Source: Candidatus Fredericiella danica (GTDB lineage: Bacteria > Chloroflexota > Anaerolineae > Caldilineales > Caldilineaceae). Taken from it: a DNA stretch of 64,000 nucleotides. A program made the position numbers and the translations under genes. Location: NCBI GenBank assembly GCA_016713335.1, contig JADJPH010000007.1, positions 141,729-205,728 of the forward strand. Direction: 5' to 3'. Positions within the stretch are counted from its first letter, which is position 1; the number at the start of each line of letters is the position of its first letter. The notes below the pieces were generated by a model. The model did no database searches and was not told where the DNA came from. It saw nothing but the letters and a program-made list of their open reading frames with translations. Shown piece by piece: positions 8,821-17,781 of this stretch.

Positions 8821-10336
8821 GCGCCCAGACACCCGTCCTCGAAGTTCGCAACGTTACCAAGGTCTTCCCAGGCGTCGTTGCCAATCAAGATGTCAGCCTC
8901 GACCTGTATGCGGGTGAGATCTTGGCGCTGCTCGGCGAAAATGGGGCAGGCAAGTCCACGTTGATGAACATCGTCTATGGTCTGTACCATCCGACCTCAG
9001 GCGAAATCCTGGTCAATGGCAAGCCGGTGACGTTCCGTTCGCCCAAGGACTCCATTGCGTTGGGTATTGGCATGGTGCACCAGCACTTTCAACTCGTCCC
9101 AGTGATGAGTGTCGTTGACAACATCATGTTGGGTGATGAAACCACCAAAGTGGGTCTGCTGGACCGCAAGGCGGTGGCCTCCCGGATTGACGACCTGTCT
9201 CAAAAGTACAATCTCACGGTCGATCCGTATTCGATCATTGAAGACTTGCCGGTTGGCATGCGCCAGCGCGTTGAGATCATCAAGGCGCTCTATCGCAACG
9301 CCGATATCCTGATCCTGGACGAACCAACGGCAGTACTTACACCCCAAGAGATCGAAGGGCTTTTCGAAGTCATGGGGTTGCTGAAAAGTCAGGGTAAGGC
9401 AATCATCTTCATCACGCACAAGCTGAAAGAAGTGTTGCGCGTGGCGGATCGAATCGCCGTGTTGCGTGGCGGCAAGGTGGTGGGCCGCGCCGATCCCAAG
9501 ACCGCAACCCAGGAAAGCCTTGCCTCGATGATGGTAGGCCGCAAGTCATCCTCACCGTTGACAAGACGCCGGCGCAACCCAAAGAGGTTGTGCTGGAACT
9601 CGACAAACTTACTGCGAAGAATGATCTGGGCGATCCGGCGTTGCGGGGCATCTCGCTGCAGGTCCACGCGGGCGAGATCGTCGGCGTAGCCGGTGTGCAG
9701 GGCAACGGCCAGACCGAACTGGTTGAGGTGGTTACGGGTTTGCGCCACTCTGATGGCGGGCATGTGCGCATCAGCGATCAGGACATGACAAACGCCAGCC
9801 CGCGGCGCGTCACTGCCGTAGGCCAGAGCAGCCATGTACCCGAAGACCGCCATGCGTACGGCATGGTGGACACGCACTCGATTGCCGACAACCTGGTGCT
9901 GAACACCTATTACCTGCCGCCCTTCTCCAAACGGGCAACGATCAATGAAAAGGCGATTCGTGAACACAGCGCGGAATTGGTCCAGCAGTTTGACCTGCGC
10001 ACCCCCAGCGTCACGACAACAGCCGGCAGTCTTTCCGGTGGCAACCAGCAGAAGATGGTGGTGGCTCGTGAATTCAGCCGCCCGATCAAACTGCTGATCG
10101 CTGCACAACCGACGCGCGGCATCGACGTCGGTTCGATCGAGTTCATCCACAATCAGATTGTGGCAAAACGCGACGAAGGCGTTGCCGTGCTGGTAGTCAG
10201 CTCTGAACTGGACGAGATCATGGCCTTGTCTGACCGCATAGCGGTCATGTACAAAGGTGAGATCATCGACGTCGTCCCGCGCGAGCAGGCAACGCGCGAA
10301 GGGTTAGGATTGCTGATGGCGGGAGTGAAGAATTAG
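8817..10336 (+). CDS. BMP-type ABC transporter double ATPase (NupO/YufO-like), one frameshift
   Basis: Energises nucleoside import. The first nucleotide-binding domain has a canonical Walker A (GENGAGKST), a Q-loop with GMVHQHFQLVPVM and Walker B ILILDEPTAVLTP; its signature reads LPVGMRQRVEI where LSVG is usual. A frameshift near 9545 separates the second domain, which has the degenerate P-loop GVQGNGQTEL, an intact signature LSGGNQQKMVVARE and AAQPTRGIDVG in place of Walker B, all normal for this family except the Ser-to-Pro change. The pattern fits one working ATP site (Walker A of domain 1 with signature of domain 2). Joined length about 506 residues. Last gene of the operon. Confidence 0.9.
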
Positions 10337-12068
10337 CGAGAACCCAATTCTCGACCAGCCGCAGAGCATCGAATACGACACGCTGGCTGACGGTCCAATC
10401 AACCAGTTGGCCAACCAAGACGTGCACTGCCAGGTCGACGCCAACAGCGATCCTTCGGAAATCGCCTGGCCGGGGGCCGAGGGCATCTACGCGGTCGATC
10501 CGATTGCAGATCAGCGACTGGCAAGATGGCCCGCTCGCACCCCTGGTTGTCCGGTGCTTTCCAGGTCACCAGGAGACCATCGCCGGCACCGAGGGCATGA
10601 TCGTCACCAAGCGGATCATTACGCCCTGGAAGAGCGCGGATGATCGTGCCCTGTTATGGCTGCTGGAGTGCCAGGCGGAAGGGGATCGGCTCCTGCGCTT
10701 GGAGATCGAGATTGATTGGGGTGAGCCACTCAGCCAACGCATCGTCGATGGTCTGCTGGTGGCGCAACGCAATCCGGAGCCGGCACGTGGCATTTATCAG
10801 CAGAGCAACGCTGAAAGTACGCGAGTCTTTGGCAACCCACAGGGCCACCCGGACGAGATTGTGTTGGATGATCCGGCTCGCGCCCGTCTCGTCTATCACG
10901 TACTGGTGAACGGTATTGTGGAAGTCCCGTTGCTGCTCACCTTTAGCGATGTGGGCGAGCAGGTGGCGTGGAACGGCTTCCTCTCCCTGCGGGACGTGGA
11001 GCAGATCTTCGATGCCAGCAGCGAAGCATGGAGCAGGTTACTCCGGCTGGGCCGGCTGTGGACGCCCGACGCCGCGTTCAACCGGGCGACGAATGCCGGC
11101 AAACTTGCGGCGATTCGCAGCGTGCAGCGGCTGCGGACGGGCTGGACCCCGTCCTCGTTGGCATTTGCGGATCTCCCAAAACTTGTCGCGGCGTGGGGCG
11201 CCATCGACCTGGCCGTTGCCCGCAATTTGCTGGCGCATGCAGGCCGCGTCGCAGAGAAGACGAATGGCGCACTGCCGGCGAGTTTCCCGGTCTTGCCTGG
11301 GCAGGCGCTGCACCCTGCGGATGCGGGCGTCAGAATGCATGCTGGCGGTGCATATCTCGCAGCGCTCTGTGGTCATCTACACCATCAGGGCGATCTGGAC
11401 TGGCTTACAGACCAGGCGCCGTCCATCCGCTATGCGCCGATGCACTCTGCGCCTGCGGTGGAGGCGCCGGAATTCGTTGCGGACCCCGGCGCCCGACAAG
11501 AGGTCACCGCGGGCTTGCCCATGCTGCCGCCCTGGCAGAGGCGCTTGGCGACGCAGTGAACGCCGAACGGTGGATGAGCGAGGCGCGTGCAGCCGGAGCT
11601 GGCGCTGCGTGTGGTTGAGGCGACCAACCGTGGTCGATTAGCGCCGGCGCTGTTGGTGGGCGCTCAACCGGGCACAGTGCATGGCGCCGGCACCGGAATT
11701 CCACGGCGCTGAACCTGCGGCGTCCGCAGTGTGGGGTGGCTGTGGCCTCTCAGTTCGCGCCGGCGAGTTGTGGATCGAGCCAACCTGCCGGCGCATTGGT
11801 CCTGGTGGGCCTTGTTCAGCCTGCCGTTGGTGGGGGCAGGCACATCAGCATCCTGTGGGATGGGACCACGCTGCAGGCAACTTTTCCGGTGCAGAGCAGC
11901 CTGCCGGTTGAGGTGCAAAAACGGATCCAGATCCATCACACGGACGAATTTGATTTTGACCCTTTGATTGAGTTGACGAGCGATTCTGATTCGGTGGATA
12001 CTTCAACGAAACGCCGGTTCAGACCTACGTTTCAGGCAACCGTCTGATCTTTGCGAAAGCTCCCCATC
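10332..12068 (+). CDS. Uncharacterised protein, heavily frameshifted; possible alpha/alpha-toroid enzyme
   Basis: A plausible protein can be stitched from several frames. It starts SENPILDQPQSIEYDTLADG with no ATG or GTG in frame: GGGAG is followed by ATT at 10332, so the start is either a rare ATT or damaged. The middle (about 10540-11510) is alpha-helical, with LVAAWGAIDLAVARNLLAHA, NGALPASFPVLPG and HAGGAYLAALCG, reminiscent of alpha/alpha-toroid glycoside hydrolases. The C-terminal part (about 11740-12065) is beta-like: ELWIEP, SILWDGTTLQATFPVQS, HTDEFDFDP, ETPVQTYVSGNRLIFAK. At least five indels are needed. I do not recognise the family; sugar-polymer processing is only a guess. Confidence 0.45.
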
Positions 12069-12069
12069 C

Positions 12070-13090
12070 ATGCGCAGAACTGCGATCGTCTACGATCCGT
12101 TCAATTTACGACATACGCTTGAAGGCCATCCTGAGAACTTCCGCCGGCTGAAAGGGACGGTGGAACTGCTTGAAGATGATGGCATCCTTGAGCGCCTGAT
12201 TTCTGTTGCCAGCACCCCCGCCTCGCTGGATGCCATGTACTGCGCCCACACACACTCTTACCTGGAGCGGCTTGAGATCATCACAGGTCGTGGGGGGCCA
12301 TCTCGACGCCGATACCTACGTCAATGACGAAGCAGTTTGAAGCGCCCTGCGCGCGGGGGGTTGATCAACCTCGTCGACGCCGTGCTCTGGAAACAGGCAG
12401 CGAACGGCTTTGCCCTGGTGCGACCGCCGGGCCATCACGCCCTCGTCCAGAATGGCATGGGTTTCTGCATCTTTGCCAATGTTGCAATTGCTGCACGGCA
12501 TGCCCAGCGCAGGCATGGGGTGCAACGCGTGATGATCGTCGACTTTGATGTGCACCACGGGAATGGGACGCAGGACATTTTCTACAACGACCCCAGTGTC
12601 CTGTTCATCAGCACCCATCAATTCCTACTATCCCGGCACTGGAGCGGCAACCGAGATGGGGGTGGAAGGCGGGTATGGGACGACGGTCAATATCCCCTTC
12701 CCGCCGCACGTGGGGGATCAGGGCTATCTCGAAGCCTTTCAAAAGGTGCTGGCCCCGGTGGCACGACGCTTCAAGCCGGAAATGATCCACTTTCCGCCGG
12801 CTTTGATGCCCACTGGATGGATCCACCGCAAGCATGGGGCTCAGCATCACCGGATACATGGCGCTGGTCAACGAACTGATGACGCTGGCTGACGAACCGT
12901 GCGGTGGCAGGTTGATCTGTGTGTTGGAAGGCGGCTATAAATTCGCAGGTGCTCTCGCATTCGGTGTTAAGCACTTTTCGCATGTTGCGCGGGGATGCGC
13001 TCGCCCCCAGCGATCCATTTGGCCCTGCCCCTGGCACAGAACGCGACGTCGCTGCTTTGATTAGCCGTCTCCGCCTGCTTCATGGCATCC
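12070..13090 (+). CDS. Histone-deacetylase-family protein (acetoin utilisation/amidohydrolase type), many frameshifts
   Basis: Zinc-dependent deacetylase fold acting on acetylated amines; the bacterial substrate is usually unknown. Conserved blocks in order across frames: AIVYDPFNLRHTLEGHPEN, CAHTHSYLERL, RPPGHHALVQNGMGFCIFAN (catalytic His pair), IVDFDVHHGNGTQDIFY (zinc-binding Asp/His), FISTHQF, YYPGTGAATEMG, LSAGFDAHW (zinc-binding Asp) and CVLEGGY (active-site Gly-Gly-Tyr). All key residues are present, so the indels near 12290, 12330, 12620, 12780, 12830 and 12970 look like sequencing faults rather than decay. The end at LHGI (about 13090) is approximate because no clean stop is seen. 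Confidence 0.8.
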
Positions 13091-13121
13091 GCGACACCAG
13101 CCAGCACACGTTGCCGCGCTG

Positions 13122-14015
13122 GATGGATCTGGGAGATGAGTTTGAATTCAGCAACGTCGCCGTCGACTTATCTGCGGACGGCCGTGCGATCGATGAACGG
13201 CTGGCGACGGATCGCGGAAGGAGGCCGCAGCCCTGGCGCGCACGGTCTTGATCCGTTGCCGCGACATCTGGCAACCTATCAGCGGCTTGTACGGGCAACC
13301 TGGCAACTCAAACGCTGGCAAGAGGGCGAAGATTGGTCGCGGCGGTTGTTGCAGGCGGATCCAGGCAACGCTGTCGCCTGGCGTTCACTGGCCTTTGCCG
13401 TCGAATACAAGGGCATGCAACGCGGCGCGGGCAATGTGGGAAACGTGCGTTTGAAAGTGACCCTATGGGCCGGATATCCGCAGCGGGCTTAGCCGGACGA
13501 GCCTGGATCGCCCTGATCCGCTCGGCTTGAATACGGCCTGTCTGGCGAGTCTTTACTTGCGGTGTGGGCGGTGGGCGCATGCCAGCGTCGCCTATAAGAG
13601 CCTTGTGCAAGCCGAAGATCGCCGCATCGACTTTCAGGTGAACTGGATGGCTGCACTCGCGGCAGAATGCGCGCCAGGATGCTTACCGGCTGGCGTTACC
13701 TGACGCGTCGCCAGCCGCATCGATCTTGGCGTGGCTGCGCTGGCTGCGCTGGGGACGTCGATGATCCGCGCTGGCGCGTAATCCGTTGGCCTCGATGGAC
13801 CCAGACGGTGAGTTTGTGACGGAACTGGCTGGGAGTCCCGTACGGAACCGGCAAAGTGACGATTGCAGTCAGCGAAGCGAAGCGCGCTGTTGGCGCATTG
13901 ACCAAATCGGCCCTGTTGATTGGCGACAGACTTTCGGTTCGGTTATGATGATCCGCCGGTCACATGGTTTGACAGTGATGCCAGCCGGGAGGCAACGAAC
14001 TCTTGGCCGGTGTGA
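13122..14015 (+). CDS. TPR-like repeat protein, frameshifted
   Basis: A reading from ATG 13122 (MDLGDEFEFSNVAVDLSADG) continues through several frames with repeat-like helices: YQRLVRATWQLKRWQEGEDW, LLQADPGNAVAWRSLAFAVE, then GLNTACLASLYLRCGRWAHA and SVAYKSLVQAEDRRIDF. Spacing and composition fit tetratricopeptide repeats, which mediate protein contacts. The likely end is IGDRLSVRYDDPPVTWFDSD with a TGA at 14013-14015. At least five indels are required, so boundaries and the count of repeats are uncertain. It sits between the deacetylase-like gene and ndk. Confidence 0.45.
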
Positions 14016-14052
14016 TGTTGAAATCATTATCTGAAGAAATAGGAGTCAAAAG

Positions 14053-14492
14053 ATGGAAAGCACCTTTTATCATGGTGAAACCCGACGGCGTACAGCGCGG
14101 GCTTGTAGGGGAAATCATCGGGCGTTTGAACGCCGTGGTCTCAAGATCGTGGGCTGAAGATGATGCAGGTGAGCGACGAGTTTGCGCGCAAGCATTACGC
14201 CGTCCACGAAGGCAAGCCATTCTTTTGCGGGTCGGGTCATACATCACCAGTGCGCCGGTGGTGGCGATGGTGGTCGAGGGACGAATGCGGTGCAGGCAGT
14301 GCGCCAGACCGTTGGCGCCACCCGGCCGCACGAGGCTGCACCAGGCACCATCCGGCCGACTTCCGCGATCGAGATTGGCCGAACCTGGTGCATGCCAGCG
14401 ACGCGCCTGAGACCGTGGTCAACGATTGCGCTCTGGTTCGGTGACGACCTCACCCCTGGCAGCAAGCCAACGACCCGTGGATCTTTGAATAG
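14053..14492 (+). CDS. ndk: Nucleoside diphosphate kinase, extensively frameshifted
   Basis: Transfers the gamma phosphate of ATP to other nucleoside diphosphates through a phosphohistidine. MEST at 14053 follows GGAG; then, in changing frames, FIMVKPDGVQRGLVGEIIGR, MMQVSDEFARKHYAVHEGKPFF, YITSAPVVAMVVEG, NAVQAVRQTVGATRPHEAAPGTIR, the active-site stretch NLVHASDAPET (catalytic His) and ALWFGDDL, ending DPWIFE and TAG at 14490-14492. The total of ~147 residues is the normal family size. At least eight single-base shifts occur in 440 bases, yet all catalytic blocks are intact. A strong terminator follows. Confidence 0.9.
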
Positions 14493-14521
14493 CCGCACGT
14501 TGGTTCGATAACCCTATCAAT

Positions 14522-14563
14522 AAAACCAGAGGCATCCCGGTGCGGGATGCCTCGGGTTTCTTT
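14522..14563. terminator. Bidirectional rho-independent terminator
   Basis: Perfect 10-bp stem, GAGGCATCCC (14529-14538) with GGGATGCCTC (14544-14553), 5-base loop GGTGC. A T-rich tail follows on the plus strand (GGGTTTCTTT) and TGGTTTTA on the minus strand, so it can end both ndk and the convergent GNAT gene. Confidence 0.9.
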
Positions 14564-14584
14564 GCGTCCAAAGTGCTCTTTGGT

Positions 14585-15443
14585 TTAGATCGCTTTGCGG
14601 CTCAAGGGGAGTGCAATTGACCGCAAAGTCATGAATATGTTACGAGTCAGAGCAACACAATCTATCAAATCAATCAGAGTCTCAATTCCCGCCACATACA
14701 GGACGTCGTGACGCGCGACTTGAAATCCCTGTCTTCTCCGCCACGCGCAGGCTGGGCAGATTGTCCGGCGACGTGGACCGCACGGCTGACGCCCACGTGT
14801 ACGGATGTCGCGGCACAGGGCCTGACGCAGGCGGGGCTCAAAGCCCTGCCGCGAAAAATCGGGCGCGGTTACGACGCCGATGTCCTCGTAGCTCGAACCA
14901 ACGAAGAAACTGCTGGCAACCGCAGCAAGTTCGCCGTTGACAAAGGCGCCCCAACCAAAACCGCTTTGCGCGAGTCCATCCGGTCCACCCCAGGTCTTGC
15001 TGATCCACACAAGGTTGGGATCCAGGTTTGCCAGCGCAGTGGCATCCCGTGCGACCAGGCGCCGCACCGGGTAATCGACATTGACGATCGCAGCCGCTGG
15101 GGTCGACAAAACCAGGATGACGCGGCCAGACCTTCAAATCAGGAAACGCCGCGCGCAGCAACGGCGTAAACGCCTCCGGTGCAGCCACAAAGCCCCTGAT
15201 CAGTGGTTGGAGTTCGGCCGGGGGAAAAGCATGCGCATCGCCGAGGAGCGCATAGTTGCCCGCCGTCTCCACCAAACTAAGAGCGCGTGCCGGCCACCGG
15301 TCGACCCAGCACGCACCGATCCCGGTCGAAAGCACATGGGGGCCCACCATCGGTCCGGGTTGTTCAGGCAGAAACCAGTTGCGTAAGGAGATCATCTGGG
15401 TCTGGGTCAGTTGTAGCATCTGCGTCATATCCGGGTTTGTCAT
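14585..15443 (-). CDS. GNAT-family N-acetyltransferase, frameshifted
   Basis: Two overlapping frames join into one protein. The upstream frame (start 15443, MTNPDMTQMLQLTQTQM; a second ATG is at 15428) gives an N-terminal domain through LLRAAFPDLKVWPRHPG. After an indel near 15110 the second frame carries the acetyltransferase core: VWISKTWGGPDGLAQSG, WGAFVNGELAAVASSFFVG, SYEDIGVVTAPDFSRQG (acetyl-CoA-binding region), followed by further shifts around PDNLPSLRVAEKTGFQ and VLYVAGI. The layout matches GCN5-related acetyltransferases with an N-terminal extension. The true stop may lie before 14585. The substrate is unknown. Confidence 0.65.
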
Positions 15444-16048
15444 GGCATTTCGCAAGGGACACCCGCATGCCACATCCGCGTTTCCTTCCACCGTCCAGGA
15501 AGAGCGTAGGGACATCGGCACTGCCGTGTCCGGGATGCGTTGACGCGCCCTGCGGGCGGGTCGTCCTCTGTCTTTCCTTCGCGCCTTTGCGTCTTCGGGG
15601 AGGCTTTGGGCCCTTGGCCTGATGCATCAATCCCCGCCGTTTCCACCATGCACGATACAATCCGCAGCGATGATCCCCACGGAATTCAGACACCCATATC
15701 ATCGCCCGTCCCATTCTCAAATGGGCGGGTACCAAGACGCAACTACTGGGGCATTGCGTCCGTTGTCTATTTTGACCCACCATACTAACCGCTGACCACA
15801 ACGGCCAGTTTCACGTCGTACGCCAATGATTGAGTGAGTATGTCAACCTCCGCCGCGCTTGCGGCAGCCTCGCTCCCGCAATTTTTTCCGGCAATTGATG
15901 CACTGATTGTGGCGAAGATCACCACAAAGCCCGTATTGCGCTACAGCAGTTTGAATATACTGAATGTAGCATGAAATAGACCGATACAGTGCAGCGGCGG
16001 TGGAGACCGTTGAAACCCCCGACATAAAGGGTTCGTAGAGTGGGTACC
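15444..16048. other. Intergenic stretch without a supported gene
   Basis: Open frames here are short, Arg/Pro-rich and lack ribosome sites. The text near 15580-15620 is typical low-information intergenic DNA. No hairpin, promoter or RNA gene stands out. Confidence 0.5.
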
Positions 16049-16327
16049 ATGATGACGCAATTAATCCACGAAATGCTAAACCAGCGAGGCGCCACGTTCC
16101 GAGCGTATTTCTCGGCGCTCAATGACCAGGACTTCCAGGCGATTCTAAACGGCCCCAGCAAGACACTGCTGGATGTGTTGCAGTTGCGCTACGGCTTCGG
16201 GCCAGGCGACGCAAAAGCCGCATGGAACGATTTCGTGATGCGCCATGTCGATGGCCGCGCCGGCGCCATCCAACATGGTCACCGCTCCTATCCGTTGCCG
16301 GGTGCTTGCCGCCGCCGGTATCACTAA
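16049..16327 (+). CDS. Small hypothetical protein
   Basis: The first ~70 residues look genuine: MMTQLIHEMLNQRGATFRAY, FSALNDQDFQAILNGPSKTL, LDVLQLRYGFGPGDAKAAWN, then DFVMRHVDGRA, predicted mostly helical. The last ~25 residues are Arg/Pro-rich and may follow a frameshift, so the end is doubtful. Two ATGs (16049, 16052) could start it; the ribosome site is weak. I do not recognise the family, and the neighbours (GNAT, lacI-like) give no clue. Confidence 0.45.
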   Translation: MMTQLIHEMLNQRGATFRAYFSALNDQDFQAILNGPSKTLLDVLQLRYGFGPGDAKAAWNDFVMRHVDGRAGAIQHGHRSYPLPGACRRRYH

Positions 16328-16431
16328 GCACAACAAGCTGACGTGCCTCACACCGCCGTATTGATTGCAACCCCGAGATCAATACGGCTCCTCTCCGTCC
16401 TGAGCACACAGAAATCGACGAAAATTGGCTA

Positions 16432-16460
16432 TTGACTCGCCATTTTTACTGTGCTACACT
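16432..16460 (+). promoter_or_regulatory. Promoter of the LacI-family gene
   Basis: TTGACT (16432-16437), 17-base spacer, TACACT (16455-16460) with an upstream TGC extension. The start point would fall at about 16467, inside the first operator. Confidence 0.72.
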
Positions 16461-16464
16461 TTCG

Positions 16465-16503
16465 TCGAAGCGCTTCGATGAATCATTTCGACGAAACGCT
16501 TCG
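16465..16503. promoter_or_regulatory. Two LacI-type operators (autoregulation)
   Basis: A perfect 14-bp palindrome TCGAAGCGCTTCGA lies at 16465-16478, and a near-palindrome CGAAACGCTTCG at 16492-16503, centre to centre 26 bp. The central CG with flanking AAGC/GCTT matches LacI/GalR operators. Position over the transcription start predicts repression of the adjacent regulator gene. Confidence 0.75.
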
Positions 16504-16543
16504 ACGACTCTGCACCCTAAGTTCCGTACCTGAATTTGAACCC

Positions 16544-17571
16544 ATGCCGACGATGAGTGATGTGGCGCGCGCCAACGTATCATTGAGCACGGTCTCCTAT
16601 GCGATCAACGGCACCCGCCCGATCTCGGAAGAGACGTGCCCGCATCTTTGCGGCGATGGACGAACTCGGCTACCGGCCCAACGAGATCGCACGCAGCCTC
16701 GCCAGCAAACGCACCCGCATCCTCGCCCTGCTCTTCCCGCCCGGCGAACGCGGGCTTGGTATCACGGAGTTTGAGTTTGTTACCGGCGCCACGGAAGCCG
16801 CCCATGCCCGCGGCTACCACCTCGTCCTCTGGTCCGCTGCCCTCAACAGCCCGAAGGAACTCAATCATCTCATCCGACAAGGTCTCGTCGACGGGCTGAT
16901 CGTGATGGAAATCCATCTGAATGACCGGCGCATTCAGTTTCTGCGCGACAACGCCTTCCCCTTCAGCATGATCGGCCGCTGCGCCGACTCGACCGGGATT
17001 GCCTTCACGGACATCGATTTTGAGGCAACGATGCGCACAGCTGTGCACCATCTTGCCGAGCTCGGCCATCGCCATATCGCCTTCATCAACCATGCGCAGG
17101 CGGATTTGACGCGGGCTACGGTCCCGCTGTCCGTGCGCACGTCGCCTTTGAACAGGTGATACAGTCCGCAGGATTGCATGGAGTAGTGCGGTTTTGCCAT
17201 GCAACCCCAAAGATGGCTATGACGCCTACCAGGCGCTGCGCGTCCAGGACCCGGCGTTGACGGCGATTATTTCGATGAATGAACGGGTCTTTCCAGGTCT
17301 ATTGCAGGCCATTGCCGATGCAGGGTTGCGCGTGCCGCACGATGTTTCCCTTGTGTCCGCGATCCGTCGCCCAGGGTGACCGAGCTGATGGCGCCGCCGC
17401 TGACGACGCTTGCTCCCCCCTTCACTCGAGCTTGGCAGGTTAGGTGTGGAGTTGTTGATCCAGCAACTGGAAAGCGATCCGGCAGAGATCTCGCAGGTGC
17501 TCATTCCATGCGCACTTGTGGTTAGCGGCAGCACGGGCGTCTGTCGTAACGCCCAACTCACCCATGCATAG
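16544..17571 (+). CDS. LacI-family transcriptional regulator, frameshifted
   Basis: Sugar-responsive DNA-binding repressor. The N-terminal helix-turn-helix reads MSDVARANVSLSTVSYAING, with hinge helix LGYRPNEIARSLAS; the periplasmic-binding-protein-like core follows: RILALLFPPGERGLGI, GLVDGLIVMEIHLNDRR, FTDIDFEATMRTAVHHLAEL, GHRHIAFI, ALTAIISMNERVFPGLLQAI and a C terminus LLIQQLESDPAEISQVLIP. Frames change near 16635, 17115, 17365 and 17425. The start is taken at MPTMSDV, because an earlier start would run through the operators. The alpha-xylosidase gene lies 210 bases downstream and is its likely target. Confidence 0.88.
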
Positions 17572-17781
17572 CCATTCCGGCCACCGTTTCACCCCGAACG
17601 TTCGCCGGTTTGTTATGGTTCGTGTAACGTCACAAACGTTGGTGTCTTGATTCTTTCAGAGAACGCTCACGCGGCATTACTGCCGGCGCCATTAAGTAAA
17701 TCCATTCGACTTTCCGCAGCCGGTGACCATTGGCACGCGCCCATCAATTGCAGTGTGGCAGACACACGGGATGGCATCTCC

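Noticed and set aside
15364..15801. Minus-strand 145-residue reading upstream of the GNAT gene
   Set aside because: Arg/Pro-rich with tandem basic residues and no recognisable fold; overlaps the GNAT start in another frame.
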